The notes under the pieces: model-generated
The model's database searches: none
What the model saw: only the letters and a program-made list of their open reading frames with translations
Told to the model about the DNA's origin: nothing
Part shown: one piece after another, positions 34,653 to 44,468 of the stretch
Numbering within the stretch: position 1 is the first letter of the stretch
Layout: every line of letters starts with the position of its first letter
From: Planctomycetota bacterium
Lineage (GTDB): Bacteria; Planctomycetota; UBA1135; UBA2386
Direction of reading: 5' to 3'
Length of the DNA: 64,000 nt
NCBI GenBank assembly: GCA_016794425.1
Contig: JAEUHR010000028.1
Coordinates: forward strand, 124,001-188,000
Program-made: the position numbers and the translations under genes

Positions 34653-35927
34653 ATGATGCGCACGCCCCCTCGGTTCGCTGCTGCCCGCTCCCGCGTGACC
34701 AACGTCCTGCTGTTCGGCCTGTTCGCCGCGACGCTGCTCGGCATCGCGCGGTTCCACAAGCACGCGCTGCCGATCGCACTCGGCGGCCTCGGCGCGGTGC
34801 TGCTGGTGCGGCTCGCGCTGACCGACTTCGCGCTCGGTGCGCACCTCGGGCACGAGGCGCCGATCCTGCTGAACCTCGCCGGCCTGCTGCTCGGCTTCTC
34901 GGTGCTGGCCGACTACTTCGAACGCAGCCATCTGCCCGAACGGCTGACCGTCGTGCTGCCGCCGGGCCGGCTCGGCGCGTTCGCGCTGCTGGTGCTGGTC
35001 GCGGTGCTGTCGGCGGTGCTCGACAACATCGCCGCGGCGCTGATCGGCGGTTCGGCGGCGATCACGCTGTTCCGCCGCAAGGTCCACATCGGCTACCTCG
35101 CCGCGATCGTCGCCGCCAGCAACGCCGGCGGCGCCGGCTCGGTGATCGGCGACACGACGACGACGATGATCTGGATCGCCGGCGCGAAGCCGGGCTGGGT
35201 CGCCGAGGCCGCGATCGGCGCGGTGGTCGCGATCCTGTTCTTCGGCACCGTCGCCGCGGGGCAGCAGCACCGCCTGCAGCCGCTGGTGCGCGATCCGCAC
35301 GGGGCGCCGCCGGTCGACTTCGGCAAGGTCGCGATGGTGGCGCTGATCATCGCCGGCGCGATGCTCGCGAACGTGTTCCTCGACCACAACCCGGCGGCGG
35401 GCGTCTGGGCCGCGATCCTGCTCGGCGGGCTCTGGAAGCGGCCGAACTGGCAGGTGCTGCCGGGCGCGACCGTCGGCATGCTGTTCCTGGTCAGCCTCGT
35501 GATGACCGCGTCGATGATGCCGGTCGAGGAACTGCCGGAGGCGACGCAGTGGACGACGTTCGGCCTCGGCTTCGTGTCGGCGTTCTTCGACAACATCCCG
35601 CTGACCGCGCTGGCGATCAAACAGAACGCCTACGACTGGGGGCTGCTGGCGTTCGCGGTCGGCTACGGCGGCTCGATGCTGTGGTTCGGCTCGTCGGCCG
35701 GCGTCGCGATCTCGGGGCTGTTCACCGAGGCGAAGTCGGCGAAGAACTGGCTCGTGCAGGGCTGGCACGTCCCGGTCGGCTACGTGCTGGGTTTCTTCGC
35801 GCTGCTGTTCGTCATGGGCTGGCACCCGCACCCGCTGGCGAAGGCCGGCGGCGCGCACGGCGATGCGCCGGCGCACGCGGTGCCCGAGGCGCCCGCGGCG
35901 CCCGAGCCTGCCGGCGGCAACCGCTGA
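34653..35927 (+). CDS. NhaD-family Na+/H+ antiporter
   Basis: 424 residues, about 11 helices, ion-transporter superfamily. Diagnostic NhaD signatures are AVLDNIAAALIGGSAA and GSVIGDTTTTMIWIAGA in the first half, mirrored by FVSAFFDNIPLTALAIKQ in the second. A soluble Ala/Pro-rich tail ends the protein. It should expel Na+ in exchange for H+. The start at 34653 (ATGATG; a second Met at 34656) follows a strong hairpin. Convergent with the lipoprotein gene, 21 bp apart. Confidence 0.85.
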   Translation: MMRTPPRFAAARSRVTNVLLFGLFAATLLGIARFHKHALPIALGGLGAVLLVRLALTDFALGAHLGHEAPILLNLAGLLLGFSVLADYFERSHLPERLTVVLPPGRLGAFALLVLVAVLSAVLDNIAAALIGGSAAITLFRRKVHIGYLAAIVAASNAGGAGSVIGDTTTTMIWIAGAKPGWVAEAAIGAVVAILFFGTVAAGQQHRLQPLVRDPHGAPPVDFGKVAMVALIIAGAMLANVFLDHNPAAGVWAAILLGGLWKRPNWQVLPGATVGMLFLVSLVMTASMMPVEELPEATQWTTFGLGFVSAFFDNIPLTALAIKQNAYDWGLLAFAVGYGGSMLWFGSSAGVAISGLFTEAKSAKNWLVQGWHVPVGYVLGFFALLFVMGWHPHPLAKAGGAHGDAPAHAVPEAPAAPEPAGGNR

Positions 35928-35948
35928 CGCGGCGCCGCTGCGGCCCGC

Positions 35949-37445
35949 TCACTGCGCCGGCGCCGCCAGCAGCAGCTTCGCGTTCTGCACCGCCGCTTCC
36001 TGCGGGAAGCCCCACGTCGTCGTCGCGCCGGCCCACCAGTGCAGCAGCGGCTGCGCCGGCATCGCGGCGACCGCGCGCTGCAGCAAGGCCGCGCCGCGCT
36101 GCCGCAGCGCCGCGTCGTCGGCGGCGACGAGGCCGCGGCCGAGCTCCGCGAACACGTCGGCCAGTTCGGCCTCGAGCTGGGCCGGCCACGGCGCCGTGCC
36201 GAGCCGGTCCGCCAGCGCGACCATCTCGGTGCGGCCCAGCGCGCCGTTGCGCAGTTCGTCGATGCGCGGCCACAGCGGCTCGATCGCGGCCGCTGCTTCG
36301 GCGAGCGGCGTGCGGGTTTCGCGCCACACCTGTTCGGGGTCCGGCGTCGCCGCGGCCACGTCGGCGGCGCCGACTGCGAGCGGCGCCGACGGCAGCTTCA
36401 GCCGCACGCGTGCGCGGCCGTGCTCGAGCCAGCCGCGCGCGAACTGCATCGTGCCGTCGACCAGCATCACGCCGGCCTCGATGGCGACCGGCGTGTCGGT
36501 CGCGGCGCCGCTGACCTGCACCTCGTACCAGGATCGGCCGTCGGGCAGGTCGGCGGTCTTGCTGCCGGCCGCCAGCGGGCCCGCGGCCTGACCGGCGAAC
36601 GCGGCCTGCAGGAACGCGCCGATGCGGCGCTGGTACTCGCCGTCGTGCTGCAGCAGCGCGTGCGGCGCCGCGCGCGTGCCGCGCAGCAACCACAGGTGCT
36701 TCGGGCCGCCGTAGGCGCGGAACGACTGGCCGAGCGCGATGCGGTCGCGGGCCGGCTCCGCTTCGCCGATCAGGAACAGCGCCGGGATCTGCAGCCGCGG
36801 CGCGCCTTCTTCCGGTTCGATGTCGTCCGGCATGCCGGCGAACTCGACCATGCCGGCGGTCAGCGCCGACAGCGCGCTGCCGTCGTCGGTGACCGATTCG
36901 CGCACGATCGCGCGCGGGCTCGGCAGCCCTTCGAGCACCAGTGCGGCGCAGCGGCGCTGCGTGCGCGCGGCCCACAGCGCGGCTGTACTGCCGAGGCCGG
37001 TGCCGAAGTAGGCGGTGCGTTCCGGCTCGACGTCCGGCCGCGCGTGCAGCCAGTCGAGCAGTTCGGGCACGTCGTGGATCCAGGCCTGCAGCGTCGGCGT
37101 GCCTTTGCTGCGGCCGAAGCCGCGCGGGTCGAACACGCAGACCTGGAAGCCGGCGTCGTGCAGGAAGCGGTAGTACGGGTGCAGCACGCTGCAGTTGCTG
37201 CGCTCGTCGTGGAACACGACCACCGTGCGGCGTTCGGCGCGCTCGTTCGGGATCCAGAAGCCGGTCAGCGACGCCGCCGAGTGCAGCACGATCTCGAACG
37301 GCTCGGCCGCGAGGCCGACGTCGGCGGGTTCGGCGAGCCAGCCCGGCGGCGGCTGCAGCAGCTGCCGGCTGAAGTCGTCCTGCACCGAGCTGCAGGCCGC
37401 GAGCGGGATCAGGAACGGGGCGACGAAGCGGAACGGACGCGGCAT
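35949..37445 (-). CDS. Lipoprotein alpha/beta hydrolase, nucleophile missing
   Basis: 498 residues from the ATG at 37445. The signal peptide ends Leu-Ala-Ala-Cys18 (FLIPLAACSS), a lipobox. Residues about 50-270 have the BEM46-type alpha/beta hydrolase fold: VVVFHDERSNCS, FDPRGFGRSKG, and an elbow FGTGLGSTAALWAA where G148-T-G150-L-G152 replaces GxSxG, so the nucleophilic Ser is Gly. A helical C-terminal domain (residues about 380-498) with repeats like TPR follows. It is the last gene of the nadA-zwf-opcA gene run, 8 bp after opcA. Pseudoenzyme or atypical mechanism; membrane-anchored. Confidence 0.75.
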   Translation of the reverse strand: MPRPFRFVAPFLIPLAACSSVQDDFSRQLLQPPPGWLAEPADVGLAAEPFEIVLHSAASLTGFWIPNERAERRTVVVFHDERSNCSVLHPYYRFLHDAGFQVCVFDPRGFGRSKGTPTLQAWIHDVPELLDWLHARPDVEPERTAYFGTGLGSTAALWAARTQRRCAALVLEGLPSPRAIVRESVTDDGSALSALTAGMVEFAGMPDDIEPEEGAPRLQIPALFLIGEAEPARDRIALGQSFRAYGGPKHLWLLRGTRAAPHALLQHDGEYQRRIGAFLQAAFAGQAAGPLAAGSKTADLPDGRSWYEVQVSGAATDTPVAIEAGVMLVDGTMQFARGWLEHGRARVRLKLPSAPLAVGAADVAAATPDPEQVWRETRTPLAEAAAAIEPLWPRIDELRNGALGRTEMVALADRLGTAPWPAQLEAELADVFAELGRGLVAADDAALRQRGAALLQRAVAAMPAQPLLHWWAGATTTWGFPQEAAVQNAKLLLAAPAQ

Positions 37446-37453
37446 GGGTGCGG

Positions 37454-38407
37454 TCAACCGAGGTCGATGGCGGCGGCCAGCAGGTCGCCGTCGGTGCCGC
37501 GCGAGGCCGGCACCTGGAACGGCAGGAAGCAGTGCGCGGCGGTCGACACGTGCGCGACGATCTGCGCATCGGGCGCCTGCAGGTCGATCTCGGCGTCGGC
37601 CGTGCGCAGCACGACGCGGTCGGGACACGGACCGGTGCCGGTGCCGCCGCCGTCGAGCACGACGCGCGCGCCGAGCCGCGCCTCGAGCCACTCGCCGAGC
37701 AGCATCGTCGCCGCCAGCGCGGCGCGGCCGTGCAGGAGCCGCACCTCGGTGCGGGCGCCGCCGGCCGCGGGCAGCCGTTCGTAGGCTTCGGCCAGTGCGC
37801 GGCGCCAGGGCCGCAGCCGCAGCCAGTTGAGGTCGGTGACGCGCGCGCCGCGGTCGCGGCGGGCGCGCAGGTGGCCGAGTTCGAGCGCCGGCGCGGCGAA
37901 CAACCGCGTGTCGACGACCGTGTGCTCGCACAACGCCGCCAGGTCGTCGAAGTGGTGCGCCTGCCGCGGCCACGCGGTGGCCCAGAACAGGTGGTTGGGC
38001 AGGTCGTTGACCAGCAGCGGCCGCACCAGGCCCGGCAGGCGCTCGAAGCCCGCCGACGGCAGCCGCACGGTGATCTCCTCGAGCACGATGTCGTGCGTGC
38101 CGCCGTGCAGCCGCGTCGTCGCCGACACCTCGGCGCCGATCTGCGCCGCGCGGTCGTCGACCAGCAGCAGGAACGCGCGGCACGGCGTGCGGCCCTGCAG
38201 CCGTTCGACGGCGGCGCGCAGCATCGGTTCGTCGGCCGCGGCCGCGGTGCCGACGAAGTTGATCGCCAGCGACCGCGCGACGTCGGCGCCGTCGGCCGAG
38301 CGTTCGTCGCCGCCGCAGGTGCGCCAGATCGCGCGCAGCGCGTCGGGGATCTGCGGCAGCGGCACCGCCCGCGGCGGCGTGCGGCACAGCGCCGGGGCTT
38401 CGCTCAC
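37454..38407 (-). CDS. opcA: Glucose-6-phosphate dehydrogenase assembly protein OpcA
   Basis: 317 residues from a GTG at 38407 that overlaps the zwf stop codon (GTGA). The OpcA signature is seen in the middle: PLLVNDLPNHLFWATAWP, followed by HTVVDTRLF and TDLNWLRLRPWRRALAEA. OpcA is an allosteric activator needed for full G6PDH activity in cyanobacteria and actinobacteria. Its position directly after zwf supports the call. N-terminal half is more divergent than usual. Confidence 0.85.
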   Translation of the reverse strand: MSEAPALCRTPPRAVPLPQIPDALRAIWRTCGGDERSADGADVARSLAINFVGTAAAADEPMLRAAVERLQGRTPCRAFLLLVDDRAAQIGAEVSATTRLHGGTHDIVLEEITVRLPSAGFERLPGLVRPLLVNDLPNHLFWATAWPRQAHHFDDLAALCEHTVVDTRLFAAPALELGHLRARRDRGARVTDLNWLRLRPWRRALAEAYERLPAAGGARTEVRLLHGRAALAATMLLGEWLEARLGARVVLDGGGTGTGPCPDRVVLRTADAEIDLQAPDAQIVAHVSTAAHCFLPFQVPASRGTDGDLLAAAIDLG

Positions 38408-39939
38408 GGCTTCCTCCACTGGCGACCGCCGCTCAGCAGCTTGTCGGCCGCGTCGGGGCCCCAGGTGCCGGCCACGTACTCGGCCGGCCGGTGCTTGCTC
38501 TGCTGCCAGCCGGCGACGATCGAGTCGACGATGCGCCACGCCTCCTCGACCTCGTCGCGGCGCGCGAACAAGGTGCCGTCGCCGAGCATCGCGTCGAGCA
38601 GCAGCCGTTCGTAGGCGTCGGCGGTCTCGCCGCCGAACGCGGCGCCGTAGCGGAAGTCCATGCGCACGTCGCGGATCCGCACGTCGGGGCCGGGCACCTT
38701 GGCGCCGAAGCGCAGCGCGACGCCTTCGTCGGGCTGGATGCGCAGCAGCAGCACGTTGGGCTGCAGCGGCCGGCCGCCCTGGAACAGCAGGTGCGGCGGT
38801 TGCTTGAACTGGATCGCGACCTCGGTGACGCGGCGCGGCAGGCGCTTGCCGGAGCGCAGGTAGAACGGTGTGCCGGCCCAGCGCCAGTTCTCGACGTGCA
38901 GGCGCGCCGCCGCGAACGTCTCGGTGGTCGAGTTCGCCGGCACGCCTTCTTCCTCGCGGTAGCCCTTGACGTCCTCGCCGCCGAACGAGCCGCGCGTGTA
39001 CTGCGCGCGCACCGTGCAGCGGTCGACGTCGGCCGGCGCGAACGAGCGGATCGCCTTCAGCACCTTGACCTTCTCGTCGCGCACGCCGTCCGCGGACAGC
39101 GTTGCCGGCGGTTCCATCGCGACCAGCGTCAGCACCTGCATCAGGTGGTTCTGGATCATGTCGCGGATGATGCCGGACTCCTCGAAGTAGCCGCCGCGCG
39201 AGCCGACGCCGATCGACTCGGCGACGGTGATCTGCACGTGGTCGACGAACTTCTCGTTCCACAGCGGTTCGAAGATCCCGTTCGCGAACCGCAGCGCGAG
39301 GATGTTCTGCACCGTCTCCTTGCCGAGGTAGTGGTCGATGCGGAACACCTGGCGCTCGTGGAAGCCCTGCCGCACCTGGTCGTTCAGCGCCACCGCGGTC
39401 GCCAGGTCGCGGCCGAACGGCTTCTCGACGATGATGCGCGCGAACCGCCCGTTCTCCTCGCGCGACAGGCCGTGCGCGGCCAGCCGTTCGAGGATCGTCG
39501 AGTACGCGCTCGGCGGCGTCGCCAGGTAGAACAGCCGGTTGCCGGCGGTGCCGTGCTGGCGGTCGATCTGCGCCAGCTTCTGCTTCAGGCTCTCGTAGCC
39601 GGCCGCGTCGCCGAAGTCCGACTGGTGGAACGTGAACGCGTCGGCCATCGCCGCGAACGCCGCTTCGGTGTCGCTGCGGCCGAACTGCGCGACGCCCTCG
39701 GCCAGCTCGGCGCGGAACTTCTGGTCGCTCCAGTCGCGGCGCGCGAAGCCGGTCACCGCGAAGCCCGACGGCAGCAGGCCGTCCTTGGCGAGCCCCATCA
39801 GCGACGGCACCAGCTTGCGCTTGGTCAGGTCGCCGGTGGCGCCGAAGATCACCAGCGCGCAGGGCTTGGCGGTGCGGCCGCCGCGCAGTTCGTCACCGAG
39901 GGGATTGGTGGAAGTCGCCGCGTCGTGGGTCGTCGCCAT
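38404..39939 (-). CDS. zwf: Glucose-6-phosphate 1-dehydrogenase
   Basis: 511 residues from the ATG at 39939. The coenzyme loop CALVIFGATGDLTKRKL, the substrate motif RIDHYLGKETVQNIL with catalytic His, and IVEKPFGRDL are intact; length is standard. It makes NADPH and 6-phosphogluconolactone at the entry of the oxidative pentose phosphate pathway. It is followed with a 4-bp overlap by opcA, its activator, and preceded by nadA 50 bp upstream on the same strand, so NAD(P) synthesis and NADPH generation may be coexpressed. Confidence 0.95.
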   Translation of the reverse strand: MATTHDAATSTNPLGDELRGGRTAKPCALVIFGATGDLTKRKLVPSLMGLAKDGLLPSGFAVTGFARRDWSDQKFRAELAEGVAQFGRSDTEAAFAAMADAFTFHQSDFGDAAGYESLKQKLAQIDRQHGTAGNRLFYLATPPSAYSTILERLAAHGLSREENGRFARIIVEKPFGRDLATAVALNDQVRQGFHERQVFRIDHYLGKETVQNILALRFANGIFEPLWNEKFVDHVQITVAESIGVGSRGGYFEESGIIRDMIQNHLMQVLTLVAMEPPATLSADGVRDEKVKVLKAIRSFAPADVDRCTVRAQYTRGSFGGEDVKGYREEEGVPANSTTETFAAARLHVENWRWAGTPFYLRSGKRLPRRVTEVAIQFKQPPHLLFQGGRPLQPNVLLLRIQPDEGVALRFGAKVPGPDVRIRDVRMDFRYGAAFGGETADAYERLLLDAMLGDGTLFARRDEVEEAWRIVDSIVAGWQQSKHRPAEYVAGTWGPDAADKLLSGGRQWRKP

Positions 39940-39989
39940 GCGCGCCGTGCATGTTGCCACCGGCGCGCGCCGGATGCACGCGCGGCGGT

Positions 39990-40955
<966 letters not shown>

Positions 40956-41059
40956 CGGGCGATCATCGGCCGCGCGCCGTGGCGCGCAAGTCCTCCGGTT
41001 TCGCTGGCATCGGTTCCAGCGGGTGCAGTAGTCCCTTGCGCCCCGTTCCCGTCGCACCG

Positions 41060-41983
41060 ATGCCCCAACCCGACCAGACCCTGTTGTGGACGCTGTTCCT
41101 GCTGTTCATCGGCCTGATGCTGGCGCTCGACCTCGGTGTGTTCCACCGCAAGGCGCACGTGCCGAGCTTCCGCGAGGCGCTGACCTGGACCTCGGTCTGG
41201 GCCACGCTGGCGGCGCTGTTCGGCGGCTGGATCGCCTGGCAGTTCGGCGCGACACCGTGCGTCGAGTTCTTCACCGGCTACCTGATCGAACTGTCGTTGT
41301 CGGCCGACAACGTGTTCGTGTTCGTGGTGATCTTCGGCGCGCTGCACATCCCGCGCGACCTGCAGCACCGCGTCCTGTTCTGGGGCGTGCTGACCGCGCT
41401 GGTGCTGCGCGGCGTGATGATCGTCGGCGGCGCCGCGCTGATCGAACGCTGGCACTGGATCCTCTACGTGTTCGGCGCGTTCCTGGTGTTCACCGGCGCG
41501 AAGATGCTGCGGCAGCCGGCGCACGGCGTCAGTCCCGAGGACAGCCGCCTGCTGTCGTTCGCGCGGCGCCACCTGAAGGTCACCGGACTGCACGGCTCGC
41601 GCTTCTGGGTGCGCGTCGACGGCAAGCTGCGCGCGACGCCGCTGCTGCTGGCGCTGTTGATGGTCGAGGTCAGCGACGTCGTGTTCGCGGTCGACTCGAT
41701 TCCGGCGATCTTCGCGGTCACGCGCGATCCGTTCCTCGTGTTCACGGCGAACGTGTTCGCGATCCTCGGCCTGCGCTCGCTGTTCTTCGTGCTCGCCGGG
41801 CTGGTCGACAAGTTCCGCTACCTGAAGGTCGGGCTCGCGGTCGTGCTGCTGTTCGTCGGCACGAAGCTGCTGCTGCTCGACACGGTCAAGATCCCGGCGC
41901 TGCTGTCGCTCGGCGTCGTGATCGGCGTGCTGGCGACCGCGATCGTCGCGTCGCTGCGCGCGTCGGCGCGCGAGGCCGGCTGA
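41060..41983 (+). CDS. TerC-family membrane protein
   Basis: 307 residues, about nine helices. Family motifs: ELSLSADNVFVFVVIFGAL in the first half and VEVSDVVFAVDSIPAIFAVT in the second, with the paired Asp residues typical of TerC/Alx. TerC proteins are implicated in metal (Mn2+) export and in helping exoenzymes acquire metal. The start at 41060 was chosen because the membrane segment begins right after it; the reading frame extends upstream without Shine-Dalgarno support. Divergent from nadA. Confidence 0.9.
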   Translation: MPQPDQTLLWTLFLLFIGLMLALDLGVFHRKAHVPSFREALTWTSVWATLAALFGGWIAWQFGATPCVEFFTGYLIELSLSADNVFVFVVIFGALHIPRDLQHRVLFWGVLTALVLRGVMIVGGAALIERWHWILYVFGAFLVFTGAKMLRQPAHGVSPEDSRLLSFARRHLKVTGLHGSRFWVRVDGKLRATPLLLALLMVEVSDVVFAVDSIPAIFAVTRDPFLVFTANVFAILGLRSLFFVLAGLVDKFRYLKVGLAVVLLFVGTKLLLLDTVKIPALLSLGVVIGVLATAIVASLRASAREAG

Positions 41984-42005
41984 CGGCTCCGGCCCCGCCG
42001 GCGGT

Positions 42006-43121
42006 TCAGCGGCGGTCCTCGGGCCGCGGCGCGTCGGGCAGTTCCGGCAGCGGCACCGAACGGTCGCCGCGCTCGTCGAACAGTCGCACGCGGATCGTGG
42101 GCACGAGCTCGCGCACGTCGGCCTCGGCGACGAGGCCGTGTTCGACACAGAGGCGGACCGTCGCGCGGAACGCGTCGCGTGCCGCTTCGCGGTGCGGTTC
42201 GACCACGCTGTCGATGGCGCCGTCGCCGTGCCAGAGCACCGTGCCGCCGCGTTCGGGACCGAACGGCAGCACACGCGCCTCGTCGCCGAGCATCTGCACC
42301 AGCCAGGCGCGCCGCTGGCGCTGGTGTGCGCCGAACAGGTGGCTCTCGCTCGAGCCGTAGCCGACGGGAGTGCCGGTGTGCACGTGCCGCAGCAGGAAGA
42401 TCGGCTCCTTGCCGGGCACCAACAGCGTGGCGCCGGCGACGCCGGTCGTCGAGAGCCGGTAGAGCACGGTCGGCGGGTGGCCGTCGGGCACGTCGAGTGT
42501 GCCGTCGCCGGAGCGTCCGCGCCCGCCGCCGGTCCGGCGCCCGGTGCCGTGCCCGTCGCTCGGCTGGTCGCGCACCGTGAGGTCGATCTGCGTCGTCAGC
42601 TTCGCCAGCAGGTCGTGCACCAACACGGTGTCCTTCGTCTCGGCGAGGGCACTGCCTGCGGCGCGCCACTCGAGCCAGGCGCGGTCGTCGTCGAGCGAAC
42701 GGAAGTGGGCGCGCAGGGCATCGCGGTTGCGTTCGCGGTCGCGCAGCAGCAGCGCGAACGCCGGCACGCGCGTGACGTCGGTCAGGAACGGCTGCAACTC
42801 GTCCGCGTCGGGGGCCGCGTCGGTCTGCACCAGCGCGTCGAGCAGCGCCAGCGCGGCGAACATGCGGTCGGAAGACGAAGAGTCGCGCAGCGTCGCGAGC
42901 CGTTCGCGCAGCGCCGGTACCGCCGCGGTGACCCGGTGCTTCGCCGCCAGGTGCGCGCCCCAGGCGACCGTCGTCAGGTTCGGCGACGCGAGCCGCGACG
43001 TGACCTCGGGCACCAGCACGGCCTCGAACCCGCGCACGACCGGCGGCGGTTCGTTCGACTGTGCGGCGAGTCCGGCCGCGGCGAGCAGCGCCGCGAGCCG
43101 GGCGGGGGCGGCGGAGGGCAT
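42006..43121 (-). CDS. Secreted protein of unknown function
   Basis: 371 residues from the ATG at 43121 (an in-frame ATG at 43157 would put 12 basic residues ahead of the signal peptide). The signal peptide is SAAPARLAALLAAAGLAAQ. The N-terminal half is helical and may be HEAT-like (LTTVAWGAHLAAKHRVTAAVPALRERL); a Gly/Arg-rich linker (GTGRRTGGGRGRSGDG) separates it from a strand-rich half with GATLLVPGKEPIFLL. No family recognised. It follows the FG-GAP gene by 44 bp on the same strand and is convergent with terC. Confidence 0.65.
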   Translation of the reverse strand: MPSAAPARLAALLAAAGLAAQSNEPPPVVRGFEAVLVPEVTSRLASPNLTTVAWGAHLAAKHRVTAAVPALRERLATLRDSSSSDRMFAALALLDALVQTDAAPDADELQPFLTDVTRVPAFALLLRDRERNRDALRAHFRSLDDDRAWLEWRAAGSALAETKDTVLVHDLLAKLTTQIDLTVRDQPSDGHGTGRRTGGGRGRSGDGTLDVPDGHPPTVLYRLSTTGVAGATLLVPGKEPIFLLRHVHTGTPVGYGSSESHLFGAHQRQRRAWLVQMLGDEARVLPFGPERGGTVLWHGDGAIDSVVEPHREAARDAFRATVRLCVEHGLVAEADVRELVPTIRVRLFDERGDRSVPLPELPDAPRPEDRR

Positions 43122-43165
43122 GCGCGCTCGAACGTGCCTCTCTGCGACCCGGTTCATCCTCGGCC

Positions 43166-44416
43166 TCAGCGTGCGTCCTGGCGCGCGGCCGCGTCGGCCG
43201 CGGCGCGGCGCAAGAACACCCAGACGTGGCCCCCGGTCTTCGACTCGGGCTGCAGGGGCCGCAGCTGCTCCCAGAGCTCCTGCGAGCGAGCCTGCAGGGC
43301 CTCGAACTTCTGCTTCGCCTCGCCGGTCAGCGTGTCGGGATCGTCACACTGCTCGAACACGGCGGTGATGGCCGCCATGTTCGCGGCCTGCTCGGCCTCG
43401 AGCTGCTTGCGCCTGGCCTTCTGCTCGTCGGTCAGCGCCGGCTCGGGTCCGGCGTACGAACGGAAGTCGCCGACCAGCAGGTCGAGCCGCCCGTCGCCGT
43501 TCCAGTCGCAGACGTGCGGCTTGCAGCGGTGCGTGGGGCCCGTGGGCACGGCAGACTCGTCGTCCCCGTGGCCGCGGCCCTGCACCAGTTCGACCGCCGC
43601 CGCGAACTTCGGCGCCGCCGCGGTGCCTTCGTTGCGGAACCACGCGACCGTGCCGGCGCCGCCGCCGACGATCAGGTCCCAACGGCCGTCGCCGTCCCAG
43701 TCGGCCGTGGTCGGGCCGGCGTCGTTGTCGTCGACCGACAGCACCGTGCCGCCGGCTTCGATCGGCCCGCGGCGCACGAAGCGCGGCGTGCGCGCATCGC
43801 CGGTGTTCTCGAGCCGCACGACGCGGCCGGCGATGTTGCCGACCAGCAGGTCGAGGTCGCCGTCGGCATCCCAGTCGATCAGCCACGGCGCCGCCGCGAG
43901 GCTGTCCATCTCGGGCTTCTGCTCGCTCTGCCAGGGTGGGCCGGCGTTGGCGTTCTTGCCGTCCGGGTCCTGCAGGAACACGCCGGCCGCGAACGTGCCG
44001 TCGGCGTTGCGCAGGAACGCGCTGATGTCACCGGGCCAGTACGAGCCGCTGATCATGTCGGTGCGGCCGTCGCCGTTCAGGTCCGCCAACTGCGGACCGA
44101 AGCCGATGCATCAAGACGCCGCGACTTCGGCGACCTTGCCGCCGGCTTCGAAGAACCGGAACGCGCCGAACTTCGGCGCCGCGTCGGTGCCGAGGTTGCG
44201 GTAGATGCGGCAGCGGCCCTGGCCGAACTGCCCGACCAGCAGGTCGCGCACGCCGTCGCCGTCGAAGTCGACGACGTAGGGCGCCGCGTGGCCGATGTCG
44301 ACGTCGATCGGCTTGCCAAAGGCGTCGACGCGGAACGGGGATTCGAACTGCTGCGCCGGCAGCATCGCGGCCAGTGCGGCGGCGAACGCGGCGAGCGTTC
44401 CTGCGGGGATCGTCAT
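43166..44416 (-). CDS. FG-GAP/VCBS repeat protein with one in-frame TGA (candidate selenoprotein)
   Basis: 417 codons from the ATG at 44416, with GAGGAGG 4 nt upstream. Signal peptide TIPAGTLAAFAAALAAMLPAQ, then a FG-GAP propeller (DFDGDGVRDLLVGQFGQG, DLNGDGRTDMISGSY, DWDADGDLDLLVGNIAG, DWDGDGRWDLIVGGG, DWNGDGRLDLLVGDF) and a charged helical C-terminus. The frame is open throughout except for a single TGA at codon 102 (44111-44113), between ...KVAEVAAS and CIGFGPQLADLNGDG. The repeat pattern continues unbroken on both sides, so the two halves are one gene. A perfect hairpin lies just after the TGA. Reading options: selenocysteine, readthrough, nonsense mutation or sequence error. If the stop is real, a 101-residue protein results. 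Confidence 0.75.
44080..44098 (-). other. SECIS-like hairpin after the in-frame TGA
   Basis: On the minus strand GGTCCGC, loop AGTTG, GCGGACC forms a perfect 7-bp stem that begins at the 16th base counting the T of TGA as 1. The apical loop (bases 23-27) contains GU at 24-25; the E. coli fdhF SECIS loop has GU at nearly the same distance. The essential bulged U of the E. coli element is not seen. The hairpin also encodes a G-P-Q-L-A-D stretch, so coding constraint could explain it. Confidence 0.4.
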
Positions 44417-44420
44417 GGGC

Positions 44421-44427
44421 CCTCCTC
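44421..44427 (-). promoter_or_regulatory. Ribosome-binding site GAGGAGG
   Basis: A seven-base Shine-Dalgarno match 4 nt before the ATG at 44416. It shows the TGA-interrupted gene is set up for efficient translation, which argues against long decay. Confidence 0.75.
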
Positions 44428-44468
44428 GAGTCTTCGGGGAAGGCGGCAGCGTAGCGCGGCGCGGCCGA

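Noticed and set aside
40979..41059. Manganese (yybP-ykoY) riboswitch before terC
   Set aside because: The expected paired helices and conserved loop sequence are not seen in the 80-bp leader.
43166..44416. Treating the FG-GAP gene as two separate genes
   Set aside because: The downstream half has no signal peptide or ribosome-binding site, and the reading frame and repeat pattern continue across the TGA.
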